In this document: piece after piece, positions 31,824-44,500 of the stretch
Numbering within the stretch: position 1 is the first letter of the stretch
Layout: every line of letters begins with the position of its first letter
Source of the DNA: Culex pipiens pallens
Taxonomy: Eukaryota; Arthropoda; Insecta; Diptera; Culicidae
Assembly (NCBI RefSeq): GCF_016801865.2
Contig: NC_068937.1
Location: 113,003,068-113,067,067, forward strand
Direction: 5' to 3'
Length of the DNA stretch: 64,000 nt
The notes under the pieces: generated by a model
The model's input: the letters and a program-made list of their open reading frames with translations, nothing else
What the model was told of the DNA's origin: nothing
Databases searched by the model: none
Position numbers and translations under genes: made by a program

Positions 31824-34724
31824 ATGTTTGAAAACGTAGAAAATTTCTTTCATGACAATTTTAGTGATTTTAATAGTAGCTATGTAAGTAACAATCATTC
31901 TTTAAAAATTTTTCAGTGGAACGTACGGGGAATTAATAACTTATCTAAATTTGATGAAATTCTACATATTATCGATAAAATGCACACCGAAATTGATATT
32001 TTTGTAATCGGCGAAACTTTGCTGAAGCGTGAAAATTGTAATCTTTATGAAATACCTAATTATAAAGCAGTTTTTTCCTGTAGGGAAGATTCAAGCGGTG
32101 GTCTAGCGGTGTATGTTAACAAAAATCTTAAAAACAAAGTAATACAAAATTTTCATGTAAATGGTTTTCATCACATTCATATCGAAATAAATCTTAAGGG
32201 TCATTATTATGATGTTCATGGCATTTATCGGCCTCCTAGTTATGATTTCAATGTTTTTAGTGACTATTTGGAAAATATTATGAACTCAACTAAACCTAAC
32301 CATTTTTGCTTGATTACTGGTGATATTAACGTCCCAGTCAATCATGCCAATTTGAATACAGTCACGAAATACAAAATGTTACTAGAATCATTTAGTTTTA
32401 TAACTACAAACACATACGCAACCAGACCAGCCAGTGCCAATATACTTGATCATGTGATTTCTAAACTGAATGACGTTAGCCGGATTAGAAATGATACAAT
32501 TGATTTTCCGGGTATCAGCGACCACATACCAATTATTTCTACTTTCAAAACGAGAACAGCTAAGGAACCTGTGGTGCTATCTAAAAAAATTGTAAATCAT
32601 TACCAACTTAATCGAGAGTTCACAATTTTTTTGAATAATATAGATATTGTCGTCAACGTTGAATCAACTTTACAATCCATTTCTACCACTTATAATTCAT
32701 TACTTGAACGTTTTTCAAAAATTGTTTACAAAAAAGTTAATTTGAAGGGAACTGCTTGTCCGTGGATGACCTTAGATCTCTGGACATTAATAAGAATTAA
32801 AGAAAACTATTTGCAACGAGTTAAACGAAATCCTTTAGATCAGCATCTTTGCGAAATGCTTTCTTATGTCACTAAAAAGCTGGACTCATCGAAAGCTCAA
32901 ACTAAAAAAAAATATTTTGAAAATTTATTAACAAATACGCCTCACTCAAAACTATGGAAAAATATTCGATCAATATTTGGTCACTCTACTAGTCGGGAAA
33001 AAATTACACTTATAAATAACGGCAATGAAATAACAAATAATGTGGAAGTTTGCAATGTTTTTAATAATTTCTTTTCTAGTATTGGACAAAATTTGGCAAA
33101 TAATATTCCTGCGTCTAATGTCTGTCCACTTCGTAATGTTCAACGAGTAAGTGAGTCCGTATTTCTTCGGCCCTCCTCGATAAATGAAGTTATATTATTA
33201 ATACAAAATTTGAAAAATAAGAAAAGTAGTGGACCTGACAAAATTCCAGCAGCTGTTCTTAAAATGAATGCTGTAGCCTTTGCAAAAATTTTATCTCAAA
33301 TTTTTAATTTAATTGTTCAAACAGGTTCTTATCCAGACTGCCTGAAAATTGCAAAAGTTGTCCCAATTTACAAATCTGGTGATGTTTGGGATTGTAATAA
33401 TTATCGCCCAATTTCTACGTTGTCAGTTTTTAATAAAATTTTAGAAAAAATGCTAGTGTCTAGACTGATTGATTTTTTTAACAAACATGATGTTTTTTAT
33501 AAATTCCAGTATGGGTTTAGACAAGGGTCTAGCACTCAAACAGCTGTGATTGAACTAGTAGATGAGGTTGTGAAAGGAATTGATGAAGGGAAATTTGTTG
33601 GTGGTCTTTTTTTAGATTTGAAGAAGGCGTTTGATACGCTCAATCACAACATTTTACTTAACAAACTAGAATGTTATGGTATCAGAGGTGTTGCTAATGA
33701 AGTAATCAAAAGTTATTTGACAAATAGAAAACAATTTGTTCACATTGAAGGTGAGTGTAGCTCTCTATCTCCCATCAACGTTGGTGTACCACAAGGTAGT
33801 AACATTGGGCCATTATTATTCTTATTGTTTATTAATGATCTGGGTAGATTGAAACTTAATGGAAATGCAAGACTTTTTGCGGATGATACTGCGTTATTTT
33901 ATCCTCACAATGACATTCACACAATAATATCACTCATGGAAAAAGATCTTCGAATTTTGAATGAATATTTTAATGCAAACTTATTGTCGCTTAATGCTTC
34001 CAAAACGAAATATATGATATTCAAATCTATTAGAAAAATTGTGCCCGATCACGATCAAGTTAGGCTTGGTTGTAACATAATTGAAAAAGTGTATTGTTTT
34101 AAATACTTGGGAATTCTATTTGATACTGTGTTGTCCTGGATTAACCACATTAACTTAATTGAAAAACGTGTTTCGTCGTACATTGGAATTTTGTGGAGGG
34201 TAAGGCTATTTGTTCCATCAAAAACGCTGTTAACATATTATTATGCCTACATCCACTCTCAAATAAATTACCTAATTTCTGTATGGGGACATACCGCTAG
34301 TTCTCATTTATTAAAGTTACAAACCTTACAAAACCGATGCCTAAAAATTATTTTCAAAAAACCAATACTTTATTCAACTCATGAACTTTACTCTGATAAT
34401 TGTCATAACATATTACCACTAGCCTTTCTCTGTGAAAAACAGACATTACTTTTTGTCCATGATGTACTTAACAATCCTATGTTTCACCACACCATAGAAT
34501 TTACAAATTCGAATCTGTCACGAAGAACCCGCCAATCGAATAACATTCTAAGCATTAGAGCAGTTACAACACGTGGCCAAAAACGAATCAAGTTTACAGG
34601 ACCTACGCTATATAATTCACTTCCAAGCAATTTGCAATTAGTAAATAACCGCTCCACTTTTAATGCAAAAATCAAAGAATATTTTAAACAAAAACTCAAC
34701 GAACTATTTAATTCATCAATTTAG
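31824..34724 (+). CDS. Retrotransposon ORF2: endonuclease-reverse transcriptase
   Basis: 966 residues. Residues about 25-245 form an exonuclease-endonuclease-phosphatase domain with its catalytic set: Asn33 in QWNVRG, Glu64 in IGETLL, Tyr135 in YRPP, Asp167 and Asn169 in TGDIN, Asp209 in ILDH, and Asp233-His234 in ISDH. The reverse transcriptase covers about 450-760, with FLDLKKAFD (Asp598), GVPQGSNIGPLLF and the FADD box (Asp687-Asp688). The C-terminal LQTLQNRCLKIIF motif is usual in CR1/L2/Jockey-like enzymes. No RNase H domain follows. The enzyme would nick target DNA and prime reverse transcription of the element RNA. All visible catalytic residues are present and there is no internal stop. 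Assignment to CR1 versus L2 needs a phylogeny. Confidence 0.92.
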   Translation: MFENVENFFHDNFSDFNSSYVSNNHSLKIFQWNVRGINNLSKFDEILHIIDKMHTEIDIFVIGETLLKRENCNLYEIPNYKAVFSCREDSSGGLAVYVNKNLKNKVIQNFHVNGFHHIHIEINLKGHYYDVHGIYRPPSYDFNVFSDYLENIMNSTKPNHFCLITGDINVPVNHANLNTVTKYKMLLESFSFITTNTYATRPASANILDHVISKLNDVSRIRNDTIDFPGISDHIPIISTFKTRTAKEPVVLSKKIVNHYQLNREFTIFLNNIDIVVNVESTLQSISTTYNSLLERFSKIVYKKVNLKGTACPWMTLDLWTLIRIKENYLQRVKRNPLDQHLCEMLSYVTKKLDSSKAQTKKKYFENLLTNTPHSKLWKNIRSIFGHSTSREKITLINNGNEITNNVEVCNVFNNFFSSIGQNLANNIPASNVCPLRNVQRVSESVFLRPSSINEVILLIQNLKNKKSSGPDKIPAAVLKMNAVAFAKILSQIFNLIVQTGSYPDCLKIAKVVPIYKSGDVWDCNNYRPISTLSVFNKILEKMLVSRLIDFFNKHDVFYKFQYGFRQGSSTQTAVIELVDEVVKGIDEGKFVGGLFLDLKKAFDTLNHNILLNKLECYGIRGVANEVIKSYLTNRKQFVHIEGECSSLSPINVGVPQGSNIGPLLFLLFINDLGRLKLNGNARLFADDTALFYPHNDIHTIISLMEKDLRILNEYFNANLLSLNASKTKYMIFKSIRKIVPDHDQVRLGCNIIEKVYCFKYLGILFDTVLSWINHINLIEKRVSSYIGILWRVRLFVPSKTLLTYYYAYIHSQINYLISVWGHTASSHLLKLQTLQNRCLKIIFKKPILYSTHELYSDNCHNILPLAFLCEKQTLLFVHDVLNNPMFHHTIEFTNSNLSRRTRQSNNILSIRAVTTRGQKRIKFTGPTLYNSLPSNLQLVNNRSTFNAKIKEYFKQKLNELFNSSI

Positions 34725-34972
34725 TTTTAAGTAATCACTCGTCAATGTTAGCTTTTAAATAATAAATTTTAATTTCGTGGATCCCTTAAAAGGAAGACTC
34801 TTCCACTGGGATACCATCCTTGTAGTTTAACTCACCGCACATCTAATTAGTCCTTGGCTCAATTTTTATTTTCAATTTTCTTGTTTATGTGTGTACGAGC
34901 TAAGGATAGTTTGCGTCCACTACCAGGAAGTTCCTAGAGCTTTTTGGTGTGGGGGAGTGTGGTGGGCCATTA

Positions 34973-35022
34973 AAGAAAAAAATAAAAAAAAAAAATAAAA
35001 AAAAAAAATAAATAAAAAGAAG
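34973..35022 (+). repeat. A-rich 3' tail of the retrotransposon
   Basis: Runs of A interrupted by single T (AAAAAAATAAAAAAA and similar), directly after the 3' UTR. A GT-rich stretch follows. Confidence 0.7.
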
Positions 35023-36040
35023 TGTGTGCGTGTAGGTGTGTGTGTGTGTGCCTCCGTTTGAAGGAGTCTCCACTGTGCCGTTTCCGGGCCGCTAAACCTC
35101 TCCCTTCCATTTCCGGCCCCTCTATGGAAAGGGGTTGCCCTACTCTGCTGCTGCGGTGGTGTAATTTTGAGACAATGGCAATTGTCAAGTAAATTATTCC
35201 TCTCAGGAAACCCGAGAGTAAACATTAAAATTCCCTTTCGCGAGCTTTTGCAAACAAAAATAAGAAGCTTGGCGGTGGGGATGCCCTAAAGAGGCAAACA
35301 AAGACTAGTGTGTAGATGAAACAGTTGAAAGTATTATGAGAACAGCATTTAATGTTCACCGGATTAAAAATCTTGGTTTCTTTTTGCAACCCATAAGTTG
35401 GCAACACTGACGATTCATATGAAACCTGTCAAATTTGATTGCTAAAGCAATTCTCAATGAAACAATTCGAGCAGTTATTGCATGAAATGCAATGACTTTA
35501 GTTGTAATTAGCTTTTTACCAGCATAAAAATAAACAGTTTCCCTCAGGTAAAAACGTTGACTTAAGTTCAATTTTGTTCGAAGAAGTGTTCAATTAGAAG
35601 AAGTGTACAGCGGATTCATTATTGTTGATGGAACTGCGTTCGGCTTAGCGAATTCGCTAATTGGAACGACTGACAGCTGTCAAATGCAAGGAAGTTTGAC
35701 AATTAGTGCTGTTCGGTTCTCCCAGGGCCCCGGCGATGGCCTGATATGAGCTACCGAACAACATTGGCAATATGGCGTCGTTTGTTTACAAACATAAGAT
35801 TGATTGTGGACGAACCGAAAAATTTACTTTTTTGTAAAAAAAATCTACGATTATTGTGCAATAACATTAAGTCTTACAAAACAAACAACATTTTGTTAAA
35901 TTCTAGACCAGAATTTGATTTATTATTATTTTTCAATTTTAACCTCTTTTATCGCGATTCTGATCAAAATTGCACAGCAAATCATCGTGCCTATAGTGTA
36001 TCTTTAGCTTCCACATCGATTCGCTGTAGATTCGTGTTTA
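35023..36040. other. No recognised gene
   Basis: A (GT)n run at 35034-35050, GC-richer sequence to 35200, then AT-rich DNA. Short frames on both strands are unconvincing. Confidence 0.3.
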
Positions 36041-36100
36041 AACCGATAATGGGGTAATTCATGCGTTCCAAACTGTCAAAATTCCAAAACGTCATTGCCA
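36041..36100 (+). repeat. Empty-site paralogue of the 26.4-kb insertion
   Basis: AATGGGGTAATTCATGCG joined directly to AAACTGTCAAAATTCCAAAA. At 26.35-28.0 kb the same two segments are separated by the 1.6-kb TIR element. Confidence 0.75.
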
Positions 36101-36193
36101 ATCTTCGGTTCGCTGCTTTTGTTCGTGTTTGAAGTTTCGGGCCGAGACTCTGGGTTCTTAAATTTTGAATTTTGAATATTGCATGAAAATTTT

Positions 36194-36271
36194 CAAACTT
36201 TGGAGATAAATCACTCGGCCCTGTCTAAATATCAAACTTTGGAGATAAACCACTCGGCCCTGTCTAAATAT
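36194..36271 (+). repeat. Perfect-looking 39-bp tandem duplication
   Basis: CAAACTTTGGAGATAAATCA and its following 19 bases occur twice back to back, with one T/C difference. Confidence 0.9.
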
Positions 36272-37754
36272 TTTTGAACAATTCAAAGTACACGTGGTTC
36301 TGGGGACCCGAAACTTCATGCTTCCTCTCGAGTTGAACCTGCGCAGTCATTGTTGTCAATTTTTGTAGGTCAGTATTATTAGTAAAGGGGTTATGATTAC
36401 CCCTAACCGTAGCCATATTTATAAGTGCAACATGTTTCAAATGAGCTATTTCCAAAAGCTTCTCACGATTTGCACTCGGCAAACCTCTCCCACAAATGCA
36501 CCCATCCACACTGGCTAGATAATAGCTTCATTTAATTAAAATTAACAAGAACAATTTATTACCTCGATTCTGTGCAACGTCAAAACCCCTGGTCCTCTAC
36601 GTTACGCTGCCACTGTGGCCACCGAAAAGTGTCGCCGGGAAAGTTCCGGTAAAAGGCTGCATTGTTCAGTTAAATTTTACAAAAATGACGCAAGCGCCAT
36701 GAAAAAATAATTTCATTTTTGAGGGATAAGGATGTTGTTAATGAAAGTTGTTGCGATTCCTCGCAAAATGGCTCTTACGTCATTTTGTCCCAATATTTCG
36801 AAAACAAGGAAAGGTTGGGAACTTCTCTTGTAATAGTTCTAATTATGGGGAATGCTTTTCTCTGTCTTACACACTGCATTTAATTATCTCTTTTGCTCCT
36901 TCATTTTAAAACAACGATGGTGTACTATGGTAACAGCAGTGAGGGTAAAATTCACAGTCGAAATCTTGTTTTATGTTTTGAGAACTTTATTAGATATTTA
37001 TAGAATTGTTTGGCGAGCTATGGTATTTTAAACTTGGTAAAAATTCTTTTCATGGGGGAAAAATAAAAAATCTTCTTAAATTTTGAAAAGTATCGTCCAA
37101 TCTATGAACGACCCCTCAAAGCTCCATAAACACCACCAGAGAGTCTCATCACCGCTGCGTTGAGAGTTTGTTCATGAAGTGGCACTTTCTCTCGCTGGGA
37201 AGCCACTTACTTTATTGTAGCAACGACGACGCACACCAAGATCGACCGGCAAGCTTGCAGCCAAGTTTTGGTTGAATTATGGGCCATAATTGCTCATGTT
37301 AGCAGGCCATGGAAGTACGTTACTCTCGCTTGCTCTGGTCTTGTTTGGGCCTAATACGTTACGGCCTGGAGGGTCGCAAAATTTACGACGTTGTCTGGCT
37401 AGTCTGTGGACCAGATTTATGCCGGGAGAATATTTATGTCGCACAGTGAAGTTCTGTTATGTTTTTGTGCGGACAACGATTGTAAAGCTATTTTTCTATC
37501 ACAAGTAACTTTAGAGATTAGATCGACCAAAATAACGAACAAAAAATCCAAAAAGGTATGAATTGCAAGGTGTGTTCAGCACAGAGCGAACGGTGCCGGG
37601 ATCGAAGGGCTTTCCTTGCTACGCCTTGTGTAGCACCGGTTAAGCACACGCACACACACACACGGTCTATCCACAGTGACCGAGAGCTTGGGTCGCCACA
37701 AGCCCTTTTCGTCCGCAGTCTTCAAAACCTGGCCGCTCTTGCCACCTTTCACCA
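36272..37754. other. No recognised gene
   Basis: Mixed composition; short (CA)n at 37648-37663. GC-richer stretch 37560-37740. Nothing with protein-family resemblance. Confidence 0.3.
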
Positions 37755-37977
37755 CACAGAAAAAAAGTTGAATTTTGGAATGTTGAAAATTTGGTAGGTT
37801 GAATATTACCTCTTTATTTGTGTAATATTACATAAAAAATGTGTAAAAATGTGAACCTGATGAATATTCATCAAAAATTGATAAAAATTCATCATTTTTT
37901 GGGGTAAATTTATCATTTATTTTGCCACAAAATCTGTCACCATTTCCTGATGAATATTACCATCATTTTTTTCTGTG
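37755..37977 (-). mobile_element. 223-bp MITE with CACAGAAAAAA termini, second copy
   Basis: Reverse-orientation copy of 849-1076, aligned along its length (for example ACAGATTTTGTGG and CATCAGGTTCACATTTTTAC on the minus strand). Confidence 0.85.
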
Positions 37978-38102
37978 CAGGTCGGTCAAGACGCGCCACA
38001 AATCCCCAGAGCAACGTGATCGCTCTCACAAACCGGTCCCGATTTTTGCAACACTTAGCAAATTTCGCGCGATCGAACCGTTCGGGCAAAGAAAACTTCT
38101 AA

Positions 38103-38318
38103 TTGTTGCAGGGTCAACAAACTTTATTGCAACGAAACGACGCGGCGCGTGGCGGCACAAACTCGTGCGTCTGCGGTAATAGTTTATTCCGAACTGTTCT
38201 CAAGTACAATTTCTCTCCCCTTTCTACTCCCTTCCGTACAGCTATCTGCTGTATCTCTCCTTGTATGTGTGATCGGGTTTAGATCACTTTCACATCGTGT
38301 TGGCACAAATTGACATTT
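38103..38318 (-). mobile_element. Doubtful solo LTR
   Basis: On the minus strand the segment starts TGTCAATTTGTGCC and ends CCCTGCAACA. It carries two AATAAA signals near its 3' part (in GGAATAAACTATT and GCAATAAAGTTTG). TG...CA ends plus polyadenylation signals fit an LTR, but flanking 5-bp duplications and a primer-binding site are not seen. Confidence 0.2.
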
Positions 38319-38589
38319 AAGTTTAGGTTTAGGTAGATATTTACAAATTATAAACTAACTAATTCTAACGAACCCGATTTTCTCCTTAACCGTTTTATTT
38401 ACAAAAATTTAACTGTCATCTTCAACAAGGTGGAAAAATGAAATTGATTATTTCAATTCAATGATAAGTTTTAATCAAACCAATCATTGATTTCAATTGG
38501 AATACAGCATTATTAACATAATCCAAACAAAAGATTCGTTAAAATATAAAAATTGAAGACAAGAAGCCATTATAGAAGACTTCAAATCT

Positions 38590-41500
38590 TTTTTAGTGGT
38601 TGTAGACTATTCAATATGAATAGGAAATAGAAAATATTGAGAAACTTTAGTGGTTGTAGACTTTTCAATACGAATAGGAAATAGAAAATATTGAGAAACT
38701 TAAGTGGTTGTAGACTTTTCAATACGAATAGGAAATAGAAAATATTGAGAAACTTTAGTGGTTGTAGACTTTTCAATACGAATAGGAAATAGAAAATATT
38801 GAGATACTTTGGTGGTTGTAGACTTTTCAATACGAATAGGAAATAGAAAATAATGAGAAACTTTGGTGGTTGTAGACTTTTCAATACGAATAGGAAATAG
38901 AAAATATTGAGAAACTTTAGTGGTTGTAGACTTTTCAATACGAATAGGAAATAGAAAATATTGAGAAACTTTAGTAGTTGTAGACTTTTCAATACGAATA
39001 GGAAATCCAAAATATTGAGAAACTTTAGTGGTTGTAGACTTTTCAATACAAATAGGAAATAGAAAATATTGAGAAACTTTAGTGGTTGTAGACCTTTCAA
39101 TACGAATAGGAAATAGAAAATATTGAGAAACTTTAGTGGTTGTAGACCTTTCAATACGAATAGGAAATAGAAAATATTGAGAAACTTAAGTGGTTGTAGA
39201 CTTTTCAATACGAATAGGAAATAGAAAATATTGAGAAATTTAAGTGGTTGTAAACTTTTCAATACGAATAGGAAATAGAAAATATTGAGAAACTTTAGTG
39301 GTTGTAGACTATTCAATATGAATAGGAAATAGAAAATATTGAGAAACTTTGGTGGTTGTAGACTTTTCAATACGAATAGGAAATAGAAAATATTGAGAAA
39401 CTTAAGTGGTTGTAGACTTTTCAATACGAATAGGAAATAGAAAATATTGAGAAACTTTAGTGGTTGTAGACTTTTCAATACGAATAGGAAATAGAAAATA
39501 TTGAGATACTTTGGTGGTTGTAAACTTTTCAATACGAATAGGAAATAGAAAATAATGAGAAACTTTGGTGGTTGTAGACTTTTCAATACGAATAGGAAAT
39601 AGAAAATATTGAGAAACTTTAGTAGTTGTAGACTTTTCAATACGAATAGGAAATCCAAAATATTGAGAAACTTAAGTGGTTGTAGACTTTTCAATACGAA
39701 TAGGAAATAGAAAATATTGAGAAACTTTAGTAGTTGTAGACTTTTCAATACGAATAGGAAATCCAAAATATTGAGAAACTTTAGTGGTTGTAGACTTTTC
39801 AATACAAATAGGAAATAGAAAATATTGAGAAACTTTAGTGGTTGTAGACCTTTCAATACGAATAGGAAATAGAAAATATTGAGAAACTTTAGTGGTTGTA
39901 GACCTTTCAATACGAACAGGAAATAGAAAATATTGAGAAACTTAAGTGGTTGTAGACTTTTCAATACGAATAGGAAATAGAAAATATTGAGAAATTTAAG
40001 TGGTTGTAAACTTTTCAATACGAATAGGAAATAGAAAATATTGAGAAACTTTAGTGGTTGTAGACTATTCAATACGAATAGGAAATAGAAAATATTGAGA
40101 AACTTTAGTGGTTGTAGACTTTTCAATACGAATAGGAAATAGAAAATATTGAGATACTTTAGCGGTTGTAGACTTTTCAATACGAATAGGAAATAGAAAA
40201 TATTGAGAAATTTTAGTGATTGTAGACTTTTCAATACGAATAGGAAATAGAAAATATTGAGAAACTTAAGTGGTTGTAGACTTTTCAATACGAATAGGAA
40301 ATAGAAAATATTGAGAAACTTAAGTGGTTGTAGACTTTTCAATACGAATAGGAAATAGAAAATATTGAGAAACTTTAGTGGTTGTAGACTTTTCAATACG
40401 AATAGGAAATAGAAAATATTGAGAAACTTTAGTGGTTGTAGACCTTTCAATACGAATAGGAAATAGAAAATATTGAGAAATTTTAGTGGTTGTAGACCTT
40501 TCAATACGAATAGGAAATAGAAAATATTGAGAAACTTAAGTGGTTGTAGACTTTTCAATACGAATAGGAAATAGAAAATATTGAGAAACTTTAGTAGTTG
40601 TAGACTTTTCAATACGAATAGGAAATCCAAAATATTGAGAAACTTTAGTGGTTGTAGACTTTTCAATACAAATAGGAAATAGAAAATATTGAGAAACTTT
40701 AGTGGTTGTAGACCTTTCAATACGAATAGGAAATAGAAAATATTGAGAAACTTAAGTGGTTGTAGACTTTTCAATACGAATAGGAAATAGAAAATATTGA
40801 GAAACTTTAGTGGTTGTAGACTTTTCAATACAAATAGGAAATAGAAAATATTGAGAAACTTTAGTGGTTGTAGACCTTTCAATACGAATAGGAAATAGAA
40901 AATATTGAGAAACTTTAGTGGTTGTAGACCTTTCAATACGAATAGGAAATAGAAAATATTGAGAAACTTAAGTGGTTGTAGACTTTTCAATACGAATAGG
41001 AAATAGAAAATATTGAGAAACTTTAGTAGTTGTAGACTTTTCAATACGAATAGGAAATCCAAAATATTGAGAAACTTTAGTGGTTGTAGACCTTTCAATA
41101 CGAATAGGAAATAGAAAATATTGAGAAACTTAAGTGGTTGTAGACTTTTCAATACGAATAGGAAATAGAAAATATTGAGAAACTTTAGTAGTTGTAGACT
41201 TTTCAATACGAATAGGAAATCCAAAATATTGAGAAACTTTAGTGGTTGTAGACTTTTCAATACAAATAGGAAATAGAAAATATTGAGAAACTTTAGTGGT
41301 TGTAGACCTTTCAATACGAATAGGAAATAGAAAATATTGAGAAACTTTAGTGGTTGTAGACCTTTCAATATGAATAGGAAATAGAAAATATTGAGAAACT
41401 TAAGTGGTTGTAGACTTTTCAATACGAATAGGAAATAGAAAATATTGAGAAATTTAAGTGGTTGTAAACTTTTCAATACGAATAGGAAATAGAAAATATT

Positions 41501-44500
41501 GAGAAACTTTAGTGGTTGTAGACTATTCAATATGAATAGGAAATAGAAAATATTGAGAAACTTTAGTGGTTGTAGACTTTTCAATACGAATAGGAAATAG
41601 AAAATATTGAGAAACTTAAGTGGTTGTAGACTTTTCAATACGAATAGGAAATAGAAAATATTGAGAAATTTAAGTGGTTGTAAACTTTTCAATACGAATA
41701 GGAAATAGAAAATATTGAGAAACTTTAGTAGTTGTAAACTTTTCAATACGAATAGGAAATAGAAAATATTGAGAAACTTTAGTGTTTGTAGACTTTTCAA
41801 TACGAATAGGAAATAGAAAATATTGAGAAACTTAAGTGGTTGTAGACTTTTCAATACGAATAGGAAATAGAAAATATTGAGAAACTTTAGTAGTTGTAGA
41901 CTTTTCAATACGAATAGGAAATCCAAAATATTGAGAAACTTTAGTGGTTGTAGACTTTTCAATACAAATAGGAAATAGAAAATATTGAGAAACTTTAGTG
42001 GTTGTAGACCTTTCAATACGAATAGGAAATAGAAAATATTGAGAAACTTTAGTGGTTGTAGACCTTTCAATACGAACAGGAAATAGAAAATATTGAGAAA
42101 CTTAAGTGGTTGTAGACTTTTCAATACGAATAGGAAATAGAAAATATTGAGAAACTTTAGTGGTTGTAGACTATTCAATACGAATAGGAAATAGAAAATA
42201 TTGAGAAACTTTAGTGGTTGTAGACTTTTCAATACGAATAGGAAATAGAAAATATTGAGAAACTTTAGCGGTTGTAGACTTTTCAATACGAATAGGAAAT
42301 AGAAAATATTGAGAAACTTTAGTGATTGTAGACTTTTCAATACGAATAGGAAATAGAAAATATTGAGAAACTTAAGTGGTTGTAGACTTTTCAATACGAA
42401 TAGGAAATAGAAAATATTGTGAAACTTAAGTGGTTGTAGACTTTTCAATACGAATAGGAAATAGAAAATATTGAGAAATTTAAGTGGTTGTAAACTTTTC
42501 AATACGAATAGGAAATAGAAAATATTGAGAAACTTTAGTGGTTGTAGACTATTCAATACGAATAGGAAATAGAAAATATTGAGAAACTTTAGTGGTTGTA
42601 GACTTTTCAATACGAATAGGAAATAGAAAATATTGAGAAACTTTAGTGGTTTTAGACCTTTCAATACGAATAGGAAATAGAAAATATTGAGAAACTTAAG
42701 TGGTTGTAGACTTTTCAATACGAATAGGAAATAGAAAATATTGAGAAACTTAAGTGGTTGTAGACCTTTCAATACGAATAGGAAATAGAAAATATTGAGA
42801 AACTTAAGTGGTTGTAGACCTTTCAATATGAATAGGAAATAGAAAATATTGAGAAACTTAAGTGGTTGTAGACTTTTCAATACGAATATGAAATAGAAAA
42901 TATTGAGAAACTTTAGCGGTTGTAGACTTTTCAATACGAATAGGAAATAGAAAATATTGAGAAATTTAAGTGGTTGTAAACTTTTCAATACGAATAGGAA
43001 ATAGAAAATATTGAGAAACTTTAGTGGTTGTAGACTATTCAATATGAATAGGAAATAGAAAATATTGAGAAACTTTAGTGGTTGTAGACTTTTCAATACG
43101 AATAGGAAATAGAAAATATTGAGAAACTTAAGTGGTTGTAGACTTTTCAATACGAATAGGAAATAGAAAATATTGAGAAATTTAAGTGGTTGTAAACTTT
43201 TCAATACGAATAGGAAATAGAAAATATTGAGAAACTTTAGTAGTTGTAGACTTTTCAATACGAATAGGAAATAGAAAATATTGAGAAACTTTAGTGTTTG
43301 TAGACTTTTCAATACGAATAGGAAATAGAAAATATTGAGAAACTTAAGTGGTTGTAGACTTTTCAATACGAATAGGAAATAGAAAATATTGAGAAACTTT
43401 AGTAGTTGTAGACTTTTCAATACGAATAGGAAATCCAAAATATTGAGAAACTTTAGTGGTTGTAGACTTTTCAATACAAATAGGAAATAGAAAATATTGA
43501 GAAACTTTAGTGGTTGTAGACCTTTCAATACGAATAGGAAATAGAAAATATTGAGAAACTTTAGTGGTTGTAGACCTTTCAATACGAACAGGAAATAGAA
43601 AATATTGAGAAACTTAAGTGGTTGTAGACTTTTCAATACGAATAGGAAATAGAAAATATTGAGAAACTTTAGTGGTTGTAGACTATTCAATACGAATAGG
43701 AAATAGAAAATATTGAGAAACTTTAGTGGTTGTAGACTTTTCAATACGAATAGGAAATAGAAAATATTGTGAAACTTTAGTGGTTGTAGACTTTTCAATA
43801 CGAATAGGAAATAGAAAATATTGAGAAACTTAAGTGGTTGTAGACCTTTCAATACGAATAGGAAATAGAAAATATTGAGAAACTTTAGTGGTTGTAGACT
43901 ATTCAATACGAATAGGAAATAGAAAATATTGAGAAACTTAAGTGGTTGTAGACTTTTCAATACGAATATGAAATAGAAAATATTGAGAAACTTTAGCGGT
44001 TGTAGACTTTTCAATACGAATAGGAAATAGAAAATATTGAGAAATTTTAGTGATTGTAGACTTTTCAATACGAATAGGAAATAGAAAATATTGAGAAACT
44101 TTACTGGTTGTAGACCTTTCAATACGAATAGGAAATAGAAAATATTGAGAAACTTTAGTGGTTGTAGACTTTTCAATACGAATAGGAAATAGAAAATATT
44201 GAGAAACTTTAGTGGTTGTAGACTTTTCAATACGAATAGGAAATAGAAAATATTGAGATACTTTGGTGGTTGTAGACTTTTCAATACGAATAGGAAATAG
44301 AAAATAATGAGAAACTTTGGTGGTTGTAGACTTTTCAATACGAATAGGAAATAGAAAATATTGAGAAACTTTAGTGGTGGTAGACCTTTCAATACGAATA
44401 GGAAATAGAAAATATTGAGAAACTTAAGTGGTTGTAGACTTTTCAATACGAATAGGAAATAGAAAATATTGAGAAATTTAAGTGGTTGTAAACTTTTCAA

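Larger units (their letters stand above)
29830..35022 (+). mobile_element. CR1/L2-type non-LTR retrotransposon, apparently full length
   Basis: Two intact ORFs (30702-31781, 31824-34724) lie between a roughly 870-bp GC-richer leader and a 3' UTR that ends in an A-rich tail (34973-35022, runs of A broken by single T). The endonuclease-reverse transcriptase order and the absence of an RNase H domain fit the CR1/L2 group. The 5' limit is my estimate. I could not find target-site duplications. Having both long ORFs uninterrupted suggests recent insertion and possible competence. Confidence 0.8.
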
